Source: JBGOUJ01 sp041477005 (lineage in GTDB: Bacteria > Acidobacteriota > Terriglobia > Bryobacterales > JACQDG01). Taken from it: 12,757 nucleotides of DNA. Position 1 is the stretch's first letter. The number at the start of each line of letters is the position of its first letter. This document shows positions 1 through 6,312 of this stretch, piece by piece. The translations under genes were made by a program, and so were the position numbers. The stretch lies in NCBI GenBank assembly GCA_041477005.1, contig JBGOUJ010000163.1, positions 1-12,757 of the forward strand, written 5' to 3'. The notes beneath the pieces were generated by a model. The model ran no database searches. It saw nothing but the letters and a program-made list of their open reading frames with translations, and was not told the origin of the DNA.

Positions 1-1103
1 ACGGTCTTCACCTGGCCGGAGTCGAGCACCGCCTCGGCCGGCACGGTGAGCCGCCGGGCGGACGGAACGCTCAGCTCCACGTCGGTGAACATCTCGGGCT
101 TCAGCCGATTGCCGGGGTTTTCCATCTCGATGCGCAGCTTGACGGTGCGGGTCACCGGATCGACTTGCGGCTGGATGTAGCTGACGCGGCCTCGAAGCGC
201 TCTGCCGGGATCGTAGGACAAGGTGACCACGGCCGGCTGGCCCAGGCGCACCTCCGGCGTCTCGTATTCGAAGACGTCGGCCATGACCCACACCTTGCTG
301 AGGTCGACGATGGTGTAGAGCTCCGTTTCCGGCAGGATCTTCTGGTTGGGAAAGGCGTTGCGGGCGATCACGTAGCCCGAGATGGGCGCGTAGAGCGTCA
401 CGTTTTTGAGCGGCTCCTTCCGCGCGGCGATCTCCTCGATCTGCGCCTGGCTCAGGTCCCACAGCTCCAGGCGCTTCCGCGCCGCCGCCAGCAGGGAGTC
501 GCCGAAGGCAGGCATGCTTTCCATCGTGCTATGCCGCATCACGTCCTTTGCTTTCAGGGCCAGCAGGAATTCCTGCTCCGTGGCCAGCATCTCGGGGCTG
601 TAGAGAGTCAGCAGCGGCCGTCCCTTTTCGACTACGTCGCCGGTGAAGTTCACGAAGACCTGGTCGATCCAGCCCTCGACCTTGGTGTGGACGCGGGCGA
701 TGCGGGTCTCGTCATAGGCGACTTTGCCCACCGTGCGGATGCGGGACGCACTCGACGTGTACTCGGCCGTTCCGAAGCTCACCCCGATGAGCTGCTGCTT
801 TTCAGCCGAGATCCGGACCGTGCCGGGCGGCATGCCGGCGGCGTGGTCGTGAGCGGCGGGAGCGGCAGCCGCGGCCGGGGCCTCGTCGGCGTAGACGGGC
901 TCGAGCTTCATCCCGCAATCGGGGGCCGTACCCGGCTTGTCGGATTTGTAGGCCGGGTGCATGGGGTCGACATAGTAGAGAATGCGGCGGCCGCCAGGCG
1001 TAGCTTCAGGCTTGGGCTGGGCGTACCAGCGACCGTATCCGTACCCGCCAATGTAGCCGGCGGCTACGAGCAACAGAAGGAAAACAATTCGGCCGATTTT
1101 CAT
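1..1103 (-). CDS. cusB: CusB/HlyD-type periplasmic adaptor of an RND metal efflux pump (partial, C-terminus beyond window)
   Basis: Membrane-fusion (adaptor) protein of a tripartite RND exporter that would link an inner-membrane pump to the TolC-like channel encoded just upstream. The 367 visible residues start MKIGRIVFLLLLVAAGYIGGY, an N-terminal membrane anchor or signal. A short heavy-metal-binding domain follows at about residues 42-70 (YYVDPMHP, then APDCGMKLEPVY), typical of CusB proteins of Cu/Ag systems. A His/Ala-rich linker (AAHDHAAG) leads into the barrel-sandwich and alpha-hairpin parts (VEGWIDQVFVNFTGD, later APISGYVIARN) and the beta-barrel (VWVMADVFEYE, PQVDPVTRTVKLR). The ATG at 1103 follows GAGGTG at a 5-base spacing and lies 4 bases after the channel gene's stop, so the two are co-transcribed. 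Truncated only by the window edge. Metal specificity (Cu/Ag versus Co/Zn/Cd) is inferred from the metal-binding domain. Confidence 0.93.
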   Translation of the reverse strand, partial: MKIGRIVFLLLLVAAGYIGGYGYGRWYAQPKPEATPGGRRILYYVDPMHPAYKSDKPGTAPDCGMKLEPVYADEAPAAAAAPAAHDHAAGMPPGTVRISAEKQQLIGVSFGTAEYTSSASRIRTVGKVAYDETRIARVHTKVEGWIDQVFVNFTGDVVEKGRPLLTLYSPEMLATEQEFLLALKAKDVMRHSTMESMPAFGDSLLAAARKRLELWDLSQAQIEEIAARKEPLKNVTLYAPISGYVIARNAFPNQKILPETELYTIVDLSKVWVMADVFEYETPEVRLGQPAVVTLSYDPGRALRGRVSYIQPQVDPVTRTVKLRIEMENPGNRLKPEMFTDVELSVPSARRLTVPAEAVLDSGQVKT

Positions 1104-1107
1104 CGCG

Positions 1108-2367
1108 TCACCTCAGGGTCAGTTGCAGGCCGGTCAGCTCCTCGAGCCTGGCCAGCGCCAGATGGAAATTGAGCATCTCTTCGTGATAGTTCAGCTCGTA
1201 ATCCACCACGGTCATGAAATTGGTCAGCACGGAGAGAAAGTCGACGGCGCCGGTTTCGTAGCCCGGGATCGAGGATTCGAGCGCCAGGGCCGCCTGGGGC
1301 ACTACGGTCTTCGAATACATATCCATGAGCCGGTAGGAGGTCTGGGCCATCAAATACTGGTCCTTGATCCGAAAACTCAGCGTTTGATTCGCCGCCTCGT
1401 AGTTGCGCCGAGCCTCGCTGAGCAGCGCCGCCTGCTCGGCCACCTCGGGGCGCTGCTTGCGCCAGAAGTAGGCAGGCAGCTTGAAATCGACGCGGAACTG
1501 GTACATGTCAGGAAGCCGTCCCTGGTAGAAGTAGCCGCCGGAGAGTGTGTAGTCGGGGTAGTAATCTTTCCGGGCGAGATTGACCGCGACTTCGGTGCGC
1601 TCAATCATCTTCTGCTCCCGCCGCAGGGCGGGGGCCTGGTCGCGGGCGCGCGCAAAGAGCTCTTCCAGGGTCCATTTGAGTTCGCCCGGCGGGATCTCGG
1701 GAGGACGGGCCAGCGAAGCGTCAGGCGGGCGATTCAGCAGGCTGTTCAGCTCCGCGGCGGCGCTTTGTTTGTCCTGCTCCATTCGGAGGAGGCGCGTCTC
1801 GATGATGGCAAGCTGCGTCTGGGCCTTGAGGATATCCTGCTGCGCGCCCTTGCCGACCGCGTAGCGGGCCTCGGCGATGAGGATGAATTTTTGCAGCAGG
1901 TCCCGGTTGCGCTTCAGGATCTCGATGGAGGCGTAGCCGTGATGCAGCCGGTGGTAGGCTTGCGTGACCCGCGAGATCACGCTCCACTGGACGGCCCTGT
2001 ATTGCTCGCGCTCCGCTTCGGCGTCCTTTTCGGAGATTTCGCCCCGCAGCTTGCGCTTCCCCGGAAAGGGAAACTCCTGCGCGACCGAGAAGCCGGTGTT
2101 GCTGGTGGGCTCTTTACCCAGCCCCGCCACCGGCCGCGGGCTGCCGTTGCTCCAATAGCCGAGCGAGAAGGTCGGCTCGGGCAGGCTGCTCGCCTGGCTG
2201 GGCCGCAGCCGGGAAGCCTCGATCCGCTTTTGGGCGGCCAGAATCTCGCGATTGTTCTCGAGCGCCTCGGCGATCAGGGGCTTCAGCTCGAGAGGTTGGT
2301 CAGCAGCCTGAACGTCGGACGCCGCGGAACCCAAGAACAAAATGATCAAGAAATGTCGTAATCTCAT
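1108..2367 (-). CDS. TolC/CusC-family outer-membrane efflux channel
   Basis: Outer-membrane exit duct of the tripartite exporter. It encodes 419 residues with signal peptide MRLRHFLIILFLGSAASDVQAAD, matching the family's usual 400-450. The helical OEP repeats show family marks: LIAEALENNREILAAQKRIEASR at the start, a QEFPFPGKR segment, long amphipathic helices (AEREQYRAVQWSVISRVTQAYHRL), and a second repeat beginning near RAPALRREQKMIERTEVAVNLARKDYYPDYTLSGGY. I choose the ATG at 2367 because GGTGGAGGGAG lies directly upstream and the signal peptide begins there. A longer in-frame start at 2397 would add ten Arg-rich residues before the signal peptide. Its stop is 4 bases before the adaptor's start. 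No Cys lipobox is seen, unlike E. coli CusC. Confidence 0.93.
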   Translation of the reverse strand: MRLRHFLIILFLGSAASDVQAADQPLELKPLIAEALENNREILAAQKRIEASRLRPSQASSLPEPTFSLGYWSNGSPRPVAGLGKEPTSNTGFSVAQEFPFPGKRKLRGEISEKDAEAEREQYRAVQWSVISRVTQAYHRLHHGYASIEILKRNRDLLQKFILIAEARYAVGKGAQQDILKAQTQLAIIETRLLRMEQDKQSAAAELNSLLNRPPDASLARPPEIPPGELKWTLEELFARARDQAPALRREQKMIERTEVAVNLARKDYYPDYTLSGGYFYQGRLPDMYQFRVDFKLPAYFWRKQRPEVAEQAALLSEARRNYEAANQTLSFRIKDQYLMAQTSYRLMDMYSKTVVPQAALALESSIPGYETGAVDFLSVLTNFMTVVDYELNYHEEMLNFHLALARLEELTGLQLTLR

Positions 2368-2443
2368 CTCCCTCCACCTCGAAAATCGTCTGGACAAGCA
2401 GAGGCTTATCCCACAGCAGGAAAGGGGGCGAATCGAGGCGGAA

Positions 2444-2821
2444 TTAGATCAGAAAAGCGGAATGCAGGCGGTATAGATCGGGCGGGGATTCGATTGGGAC
2501 ACGAAGACGCCCGGCGGAATGCCGCGTTGGGGTGGGTGAAAGGACCCACTGCACGCTCTCCACGGGTGCGGCCGAGGCGCGAAGCGAAGCCGCGTGGCCG
2601 GCTTCGGCCGAAACGTACTGCTGCAACGCCAAGGCGGGACTCTTGCAGTACTTGTGCCCCAGGGGCCCAGGCGCGGGAGTCTTGCACTGCCCCGAGGGCA
2701 AGCAGCAGTGGCTGTCGGCAGCGGCTCCGAAGAGCACCTGCTGGCAGGAAGCGCACCCGCCCCAGAGAAGGGACGAAGCGAGGGCCAATACCAGGGCCAG
2801 CGATGAGGTGTACCTCAGCAC
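2444..2821 (-). CDS. small exported Cys-rich protein, putative metal-binding
   Basis: 125-residue protein of unknown function. It starts with a hydrophobic export signal (LALVLALASSLLWGG), then carries six Cys within about 40 residues (C23, C26, C39, C40, C46, C59) plus His38 and His56: a CASC pair, an SHCCLPSGQC cluster and KYCK. That pattern, and its place directly upstream of the efflux channel and adaptor (76-base gap), suggest periplasmic binding or sensing of a soft metal; this is inference. The segment around C23 is LWGGC, a poor lipobox, so lipoprotein status is uncertain. The start is GTG with no convincing Shine-Dalgarno sequence. The last 45 residues are low in Cys and may be disordered. 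Several overlapping frames are also open here, so I am less sure than for its neighbours. Confidence 0.6.
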   Translation of the reverse strand: MLRYTSSLALVLALASSLLWGGCASCQQVLFGAAADSHCCLPSGQCKTPAPGPLGHKYCKSPALALQQYVSAEAGHAASLRASAAPVESVQWVLSPTPTRHSAGRLRVPIESPPDLYRLHSAFLI

Positions 2822-2826
2822 GTCTT

Positions 2827-3042
2827 TTAGTTTAGCACGCGGAGGGCCAAGCCGGTTTGTACCCGAGCACCGCGGTCCGCCCGGATGTCGATGACGCCGA
2901 TCAGCAGCAGGTCGCCAGAGGGAGCGGTTGCAGCCGCCGCTCCGTAGCCTTCGTTCGCCCTGCTGGGCAGAATGCGGAGTTTGCTCCCACCCCGGTCAAG
3001 CGACCCGATCACAACGGCGGCGCCGCCCCAGCCGAAGATCAA
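2827..3042 (-). pseudogene. possible remnant of a delta-60 repeat (beta-propeller) protein C-terminus
   Basis: The gap between the rhodanese gene and the Cys-rich gene is open in one minus-strand frame to a TAA at 2827-2829. The reading is LIFGWGGAAVVIGSL, then YGAAAATAPSGDLLLIGVID, ending GLALRVLN. This resembles the delta-60 repeat pattern (FG.GG.vvt ... a.Ala.qpdGkillvG ... fAlaRln). There is no ATG or ribosome binding site at its 5' end, only a TTG at 3042, so if the resemblance is real it is a decayed 3' fragment. It could be chance. Confidence 0.3.
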
Positions 3043-3044
3043 TG

Positions 3045-3533
3045 CTAAGGAGCGGGAGCGCCGGACGGGGCTGCCTCGGACGGGTAGTCCTTGCTGTACC
3101 AGTCCGTGTGCATGTTCGTCGGAATGTCGAGCACGCGAACGTGCGCGAAGCCCATGTCCTTCAGCGCGCGATACGCCGGGCGGATGTTCGGACACTTCTC
3201 CATCGGGCAGCAGCCGCAATAAATGACGATGTCGCTGTCCTTGGCCAGACCCGCGACGGCCTTCTTCAACGCGTCGATACCTTCGGGCTTCGACCCTGAA
3301 CCGGCGTAGATGGCATGGACAATATGCTTGCTGCGATAGAGCACCGGAAAAGCCACGCACACGATGACCGGCGCCTTGGCAGACGGTGACCGCAGGGTCT
3401 CGGCGAGCGCGGCCGGCTCCAGAATGGCGGATTTCGGCCAAGGCTCCGGAGCCGCTTGGCTGAAGCACAGCACGGCCCCGAGCAGCGCCCCCGCAAGGGT
3501 GGAGAGGCAAGCAACACCTGGTCTCATACTCAT
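3045..3533 (-). CDS. exported rhodanese-like (sulfurtransferase-fold) protein
   Basis: 162-residue protein with signal peptide MSMRPGVACLSTLAGALLGAVLCFSQAAPEP, so a periplasmic location is predicted. The mature part has a rhodanese outline: PAALAETL near residue 40, VCVAFPVLYRSKHIVHAIYAGSG (the H.pgAi region) at about 58-80, and the active-site strand and loop DIVIYCGCCPMEKCPNI at 101-117. Its catalytic-type Cys106 is followed by C108, C109 and C114, and then PAYRALKDMGFAHVRVLDI. This Cys-rich loop differs from the ordinary CxxGxR loop and occurs in secreted rhodanese-like proteins of Acidobacteriota (from memory). ATG 3533 follows AAGGT; ATG 3527 is an alternative. It probably heads the metal-efflux cluster. 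A role in persulfide or metal-thiol chemistry is inference. Confidence 0.85.
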   Translation of the reverse strand: MSMRPGVACLSTLAGALLGAVLCFSQAAPEPWPKSAILEPAALAETLRSPSAKAPVIVCVAFPVLYRSKHIVHAIYAGSGSKPEGIDALKKAVAGLAKDSDIVIYCGCCPMEKCPNIRPAYRALKDMGFAHVRVLDIPTNMHTDWYSKDYPSEAAPSGAPAP

Positions 3534-3580
3534 AGACCTTAGAATAGCTCAACCACGTCCGATTCGGTCGGGAACCACCC

Positions 3581-3610
3581 TGGACTGAAAGACCGGACTA
3601 GTTGTATATT
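3581..3610 (+). promoter_or_regulatory. sigma-70-type promoter of the isomerase gene
   Basis: A TGGACT -35-like box (3581-3586), an 18-base spacer and a TATATT -10 box (3605-3610) lie about 70 bases before the isomerase start. They are AT-rich against a GC-rich background. Transcription would begin near 3617, at the first base of the hairpin that follows. Confidence 0.5.
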
Positions 3611-3615
3611 GCTAG

Positions 3616-3649
3616 CCAGCCGGGATCTCGAACCAGAAATCCCGGCTGG
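3616..3649 (+). promoter_or_regulatory. perfect 11-bp hairpin at the predicted 5' end of the isomerase mRNA
   Basis: Arms CCAGCCGGGAT (3616-3626) and ATCCCGGCTGG (3639-3649) are exact inverted complements around a 12-base loop. There is no following T-run, so it is not an intrinsic terminator on the plus strand. Being at the predicted +1 it may stabilise the transcript or bind a regulator; function is inference. Confidence 0.55.
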
Positions 3650-3676
3650 ATGCCGTTGGTCCTGAGGATCTCCATC

Positions 3677-4660
3677 ATGTACTCGAGACGAACCTTCGGA
3701 AAACTCGCTCTCGCCGGACTGCCACTGTCGATGGCGCTGGCGAAGATCAACTCCAAAATCAGCGGGGTGCAACTCGGTGTGCAGTCCTATAGCTTCCGCG
3801 ATCGCCCGCTGGACGCGGCCATCCAGGCCATGAAAGAGATCGGCCTGGGCGAATGTGAGCTGTATGCGTCGCATGTCGAACCGGCGGGCATGATGCGCCC
3901 GCGGCCCCCGCAAGGAGCGCCGGGGGCTGGGGGCGGCGGAGCGGGTCGCCCGCCGCAGGGCACACCCGGCGGACCGCCCGAAGCTGGGGCTAAACGGCCG
4001 CCGCAAAACGATCCGGCCCGCCTGGCGGCTCGCGAGGAACTCCGCAAATGGCGCCTGTCCGTTTCGCTCGACCACTTCAAGGCCGTTCGCAAACAGTTCG
4101 ATGACGCCGGCATCAACCTTCACGCCTACAACCTCAGCTTCAACGACAGTTTCACGGACGAAGAGATCGACCGCGGCTTCCAGATGGCTCGGGCGCTTGG
4201 GGTGAGGGTCATCACCGCGTCCACGACGGTGACGGTGGCCAGGCGGCTTGTCCCGTTTGCCGAAAAGCACAAGATCACTGTCGCCATGCATGGCCATTCC
4301 AACCTGACGGACCCCAATCAGTTCGCGAAGCCCGAGAGCTTCGCAGCGGCGATGGCCCTGTCGAAATATTTTGCCGTCAATCTCGACATCGGCCACTTCT
4401 TCGCCGCGGGCTACGATCCGGTGGAATACATCGAGGCGCACCACGATCGCATCAGCAACCTGCATCTGAAAGATCGCAAGAAAAACGAAGGCCCCAACGT
4501 GCCCTGGGGAGAGGGCGACACCCCGATCAAGCAGGTTCTGCAGCTTCTGAAAGACAAGAAGTATCCCATCCCCGCTGACATCGAGTACGAATACAAGGGC
4601 GAGGATGCGGCCGCTGAAGTAAAAAAGTGCTTCGACTACTGCCGGAACGCGCTGGCGTAA
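3677..4660 (+). CDS. Tat-exported sugar phosphate isomerase/epimerase-like TIM-barrel protein
   Basis: 327-residue member of the xylose isomerase-like TIM-barrel superfamily (AP endonuclease 2 fold). The N-terminus MYSRRTFGKLALAGLPLSMALA has an SRRxFxK twin-arginine motif, so a folded, metal-bound form is probably exported. Barrel marks are GVQLGVQSYSFRD (30-42), NLHAYNLSFND (147-157), HGHSN (205-209), NLDIGH (235-240), NLHLKD (261-266) and DIEYEY (301-306); the His/Asp/Glu residues are expected metal ligands. A Gly/Pro/Gln-rich insert at about 75-112 splits the first third. ATG 3677 has GAGGA 8 bases upstream and starts the Tat signal; the upstream in-frame TTG would bury it. The substrate cannot be told from sequence. 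The following ORF has a strong ribosome binding site 8-13 bases after this stop, so an operon once continued. Confidence 0.9.
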   Translation: MYSRRTFGKLALAGLPLSMALAKINSKISGVQLGVQSYSFRDRPLDAAIQAMKEIGLGECELYASHVEPAGMMRPRPPQGAPGAGGGGAGRPPQGTPGGPPEAGAKRPPQNDPARLAAREELRKWRLSVSLDHFKAVRKQFDDAGINLHAYNLSFNDSFTDEEIDRGFQMARALGVRVITASTTVTVARRLVPFAEKHKITVAMHGHSNLTDPNQFAKPESFAAAMALSKYFAVNLDIGHFFAAGYDPVEYIEAHHDRISNLHLKDRKKNEGPNVPWGEGDTPIKQVLQLLKDKKYPIPADIEYEYKGEDAAAEVKKCFDYCRNALA

Positions 4661-4678
4661 GGAAAGCGGAGGGAACCC

Positions 4679-4847
4679 ATGATTGATTCGAAGCGGATGC
4701 CTTGTTCAAAATGGATTTGCGGCGTGAGCGTACTGCTTCTCGCTGCGGCCGCGGCGCACCCTTCCGGCCAGGCGCCCGCAGGCAGACCGGGGCGCGCGTC
4801 GGCCGGTGGCCAGACGACAGGGCAACGGCCCAATTCCCTGATCGGGC
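4679..4847 (+). pseudogene. 5' fragment of a secreted-protein gene, running out of frame into the next gene
   Basis: An ATG at 4679 preceded by a strong GGAGGG opens a frame reading MPCSKWICGVSVLLLAAAAA, a convincing signal peptide, then AHPSGQAPAGRPGRASAG. After about residue 57 (SLIGHG) this frame reads the membrane protein gene out of phase and stops being protein-like, although it stays open to 5356. Either the original downstream gene was lost by deletion and this is a stub, or a one-base frameshift near 4850 separates a signal from the membrane protein. The ribosome binding site and signal peptide are seen directly; the history is inferred. Confidence 0.45.
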
Positions 4848-5417
4848 ATGGGCTGGCTCTTCGCCGTCGCTCTGGGCATGCAGGAGGGCCGGGCACAGGC
4901 GGTCGTCCGTTCTCTGGCGCCGATTGCTCTCGGCCATGCGATGGCGATCGGCGTCGTGGTTCTTCTCGCCGGGCTGGTTCAGATCGTACTGCCTCTGCGT
5001 TACGTCAAGATCGCAGTCGCCGGCGCGCTCCTTGCTCTCGGTCTTTACCGGATTGTGCGCAGCCGCTACTTTCGCTGGGGTGGAATGCAGGTGGCGTTTC
5101 GCGAGCTTACCATCTGGTCTTTTCTGATGGCGTCCGCTCATGGCGCGGGGCTGATGGTGCTGCCGGTCGTGCTCGGGCTAAACGCAGCGCCGGCGCCTGT
5201 GGGGCATCATCTGCACGGGAACAGTTTTCAAGGCCCGCTCACGGGGATTTGGGCGACGCTCGTCCACACAATGGGCTACCTCACGCTGACCGCGGCGATT
5301 GCGCTCGTCGTTTACCAAAAGCTGGGCCTGGCGCTCTTGCGCAAGGCATGGTTTAACCTCGATCTGAGATGGGCGGCGGCTTTGATAGCGACGGCCGGCT
5401 TCGCATTGACAATTTAA
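4848..5417 (+). CDS. polytopic membrane protein, possibly lacking its first helix
   Basis: 189 residues, mostly hydrophobic, with five or six membrane segments: GWLFAVALGM (4-13), PIALGHAMAIGVVVLLAGLVQIV (about 25-47), KIAVAGALLALGLYRIV, LTIWSFLMASAHGAGLMVLPVVLGL, LTGIWATLVHTMGYLTLTAAIALVV and AALIATAGFALTI. His residues in or near helices (GHAM, AHGAG, VHTMGY, GHHLHG) hint at metal or proton handling, but I do not know its function. The ATG has no ribosome binding site and follows an in-frame TGA three codons upstream. Relatives, as I recall them, have a further N-terminal helix before the MGWLFAVALG motif. It may thus be N-terminally truncated, or frameshifted from the ORF that starts at 4679. 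The C-terminal helix seems complete. Confidence 0.65.
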   Translation: MGWLFAVALGMQEGRAQAVVRSLAPIALGHAMAIGVVVLLAGLVQIVLPLRYVKIAVAGALLALGLYRIVRSRYFRWGGMQVAFRELTIWSFLMASAHGAGLMVLPVVLGLNAAPAPVGHHLHGNSFQGPLTGIWATLVHTMGYLTLTAAIALVVYQKLGLALLRKAWFNLDLRWAAALIATAGFALTI

Positions 5418-5556
5418 GCGGCTCATTGTCCAATGTGCCGAAGACAATGCGCTCTTTTTCATGTGCGCTCTCGACCTTCACCCACATCCACTCGCTTTCG
5501 CCGCTCGCTTCATTCTGGAACACGGCCTTGATGTAGTCGCCCGGCTCGATAGGCAT
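5353..5556 (-). CDS. DUF2314-like small protein, C-terminally truncated
   Basis: 67-residue ORF with start MPIEPGDYIKAVFQNEASGESEWMWVKVESAHEKERIVFGTLDNEPL. The EWMWVKV and FGTLDNEPL segments match the DUF2314 pattern (MWVkV ... G.LdNeP). Family members usually continue for some 20-40 further residues of ordered domain. Here the protein changes at about residue 48 to a Ser/Pro/Arg-rich tail (SMRSRPSLSKPPPISDRG), read antisense through the end of the convergent membrane protein gene, which it overlaps by 65 bases. AGGAG lies 9 bases before ATG 5556, only 14 bases after the antitoxin stop, so it is the third cistron of the TA operon. Probably inactive; function of the family is unknown to me. 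Confidence 0.55.
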   Translation of the reverse strand: MPIEPGDYIKAVFQNEASGESEWMWVKVESAHEKERIVFGTLDNEPLKLSMRSRPSLSKPPPISDRG

Positions 5557-5570
5557 CCAGGTCTCTCCTT

Positions 5571-5906
5571 TCAGGCGACGACAACGGACACTTCCCCCTG
5601 GTCCTTGCGTGTGGGCCTGAGGGTGATCTCCACGTCCTGCCCCAGGGCGGTGAGGAAGTCCATGAGGCGCTCGACGGAGAAGCTGCCGGAGCGGTTACGC
5701 ATCAATGCGGAGACGTTGGGCTGCTTGATGCCGAGGATCTTCCCGGCTTCAGCCTGTGTAAGACCGCGCTCCTTGATGAGGCGGTAAATTTGCAGCGTCA
5801 ACCGGGCTTTCAGGAGCTCTTGTTCGGGATGGGGAAGGCCGAGGTCAGCGAAGACGTTCCCGCTGCTTTTTTCTGCCCTGGCGGGCTTTTTGGTTCTCGT
5901 GGTCAT
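5571..5906 (-). CDS. higA: HigA-type antitoxin, XRE/HTH_37 DNA-binding protein
   Basis: 111-residue antitoxin expected to bind and neutralise the toxin encoded just upstream and to repress the shared promoter. A basic N-terminal stretch (MTTRTKKPARAEK) is followed by FADLGLPHPEQELLKARLTLQIYRLIKERGL. The helix-turn-helix QAEAGKILGIKQPNVSALMRNR sits at about 51-72, and the dimer or C-terminal part FSVERLMDFLTALGQDVEITLRP is typical of this family (COG5606-like). The start at 5906 is one base after the toxin stop (5908-5910), a coupled arrangement in toxin-first order. A longer in-frame reading up to 6119 would overlap the toxin gene and has no homologous look. Ends with TGA at 5571. Confidence 0.92.
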   Translation of the reverse strand: MTTRTKKPARAEKSSGNVFADLGLPHPEQELLKARLTLQIYRLIKERGLTQAEAGKILGIKQPNVSALMRNRSGSFSVERLMDFLTALGQDVEITLRPTRKDQGEVSVVVA

Positions 5907-5907
5907 G

Positions 5908-6270
5908 TCAGTTCTGCCTTTCTCCGTGGAGACGTTCGGCCTCCGCCAGGCGGCGGTGGATGAGGTCAATCTCCTTCTTGGGCGTGGCGATACCCCTCTT
6001 CGATTTCTTCTGGAAAGCGTGTAGGACGTAGATCGCTTCCTGAAAGCGGACCGTGTAGACGGCGCGCCACGTGTCGCCGTCATGGTCCGCGATGATTTCG
6101 AGCACGGATCGTCCACCAAAACCTTTCAGCGGCTGTGCCCCCGGATCGCTTTCACCCTGTTGGGCGGCATGGAGCGCCTTGCCGAAATCGCGCCGGACCT
6201 GGCGCGGGAACCCGCGCAGGTCTCTTCGGGTTGAGCCGACCCAGATCAGCGGGCGTTCCGGTCCTCCCAT
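5908..6270 (-). CDS. higB: HigB/RelE-superfamily toxin, phage-derived Gp49-like family
   Basis: 120-residue protein of the Gp49-like/RelE fold, expected to act as a ribosome-dependent mRNA-cleaving toxin. Family marks are RPLIWVGSTRRDLRGFPRQVRRDFGKALHAAQQGE (6-40), PLKGFGGRSVLEIIADHDGDTWRAVYTVRF (47-76) and the strand and helix AIYVLHAFQKKSKRGIATPKKEIDLIHRRL (79-108). The basic KKSKRG region and the Arg/Tyr in TWRAVYTV fit the active-site surface. ATG 6270 is preceded by an AT-rich promoter block and no Shine-Dalgarno sequence, so the message may be leaderless. Gene order toxin then antitoxin, one base apart, identifies a type II HigBA-like module. Length is normal and no defects are visible. 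Confidence 0.92.
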   Translation of the reverse strand: MGGPERPLIWVGSTRRDLRGFPRQVRRDFGKALHAAQQGESDPGAQPLKGFGGRSVLEIIADHDGDTWRAVYTVRFQEAIYVLHAFQKKSKRGIATPKKEIDLIHRRLAEAERLHGERQN

Positions 6271-6306
6271 TATATGAGTATATATCTATTTATATAAAAC
6301 TGCCAA
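6271..6306 (-). promoter_or_regulatory. promoter/operator of the toxin-antitoxin operon
   Basis: On the minus strand TTGGCA (6301-6306) is followed after 16 bases by TATATA and then, within about 8 bases, by the toxin ATG. The 26-base block 6271-6296 is almost all A/T in a GC-rich region, with recurring TATA units about 8-9 bases apart that could be the antitoxin operator. Transcription would start at or next to the ATG. Confidence 0.5.
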
Positions 6307-6312
6307 GGGACG

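Noticed and set aside
165..1172. Plus-strand open frame of 335 codons
   Set aside because: Antisense to the CusB adaptor, whose motifs and ribosome site are convincing.
1123..2361. Long plus-strand open frame opposite the TolC gene
   Set aside because: Antisense shadow of a GC-rich gene: no start signal and a protein text without domain character, while the minus strand gives a clear TolC family protein.
2406..2894. Several overlapping open frames on both strands
   Set aside because: Only the minus frame 2444-2821 has a signal peptide and a structured Cys pattern; the others are compositionally biased shadows.
3043..3552. Minus-strand frame overlapping the rhodanese gene and running into the delta-60-like fragment
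   Set aside because: Its 5' part is the rhodanese gene read in the wrong frame; only the part after 3042 has any protein-like character.
3612..3652. tRNA-like T-loop text (GGTTCGA on the minus strand)
   Set aside because: The flanking bases do not form a T-stem, and no D-arm, anticodon arm or acceptor pairing is present; the pairing is explained by the simple 11-bp hairpin.
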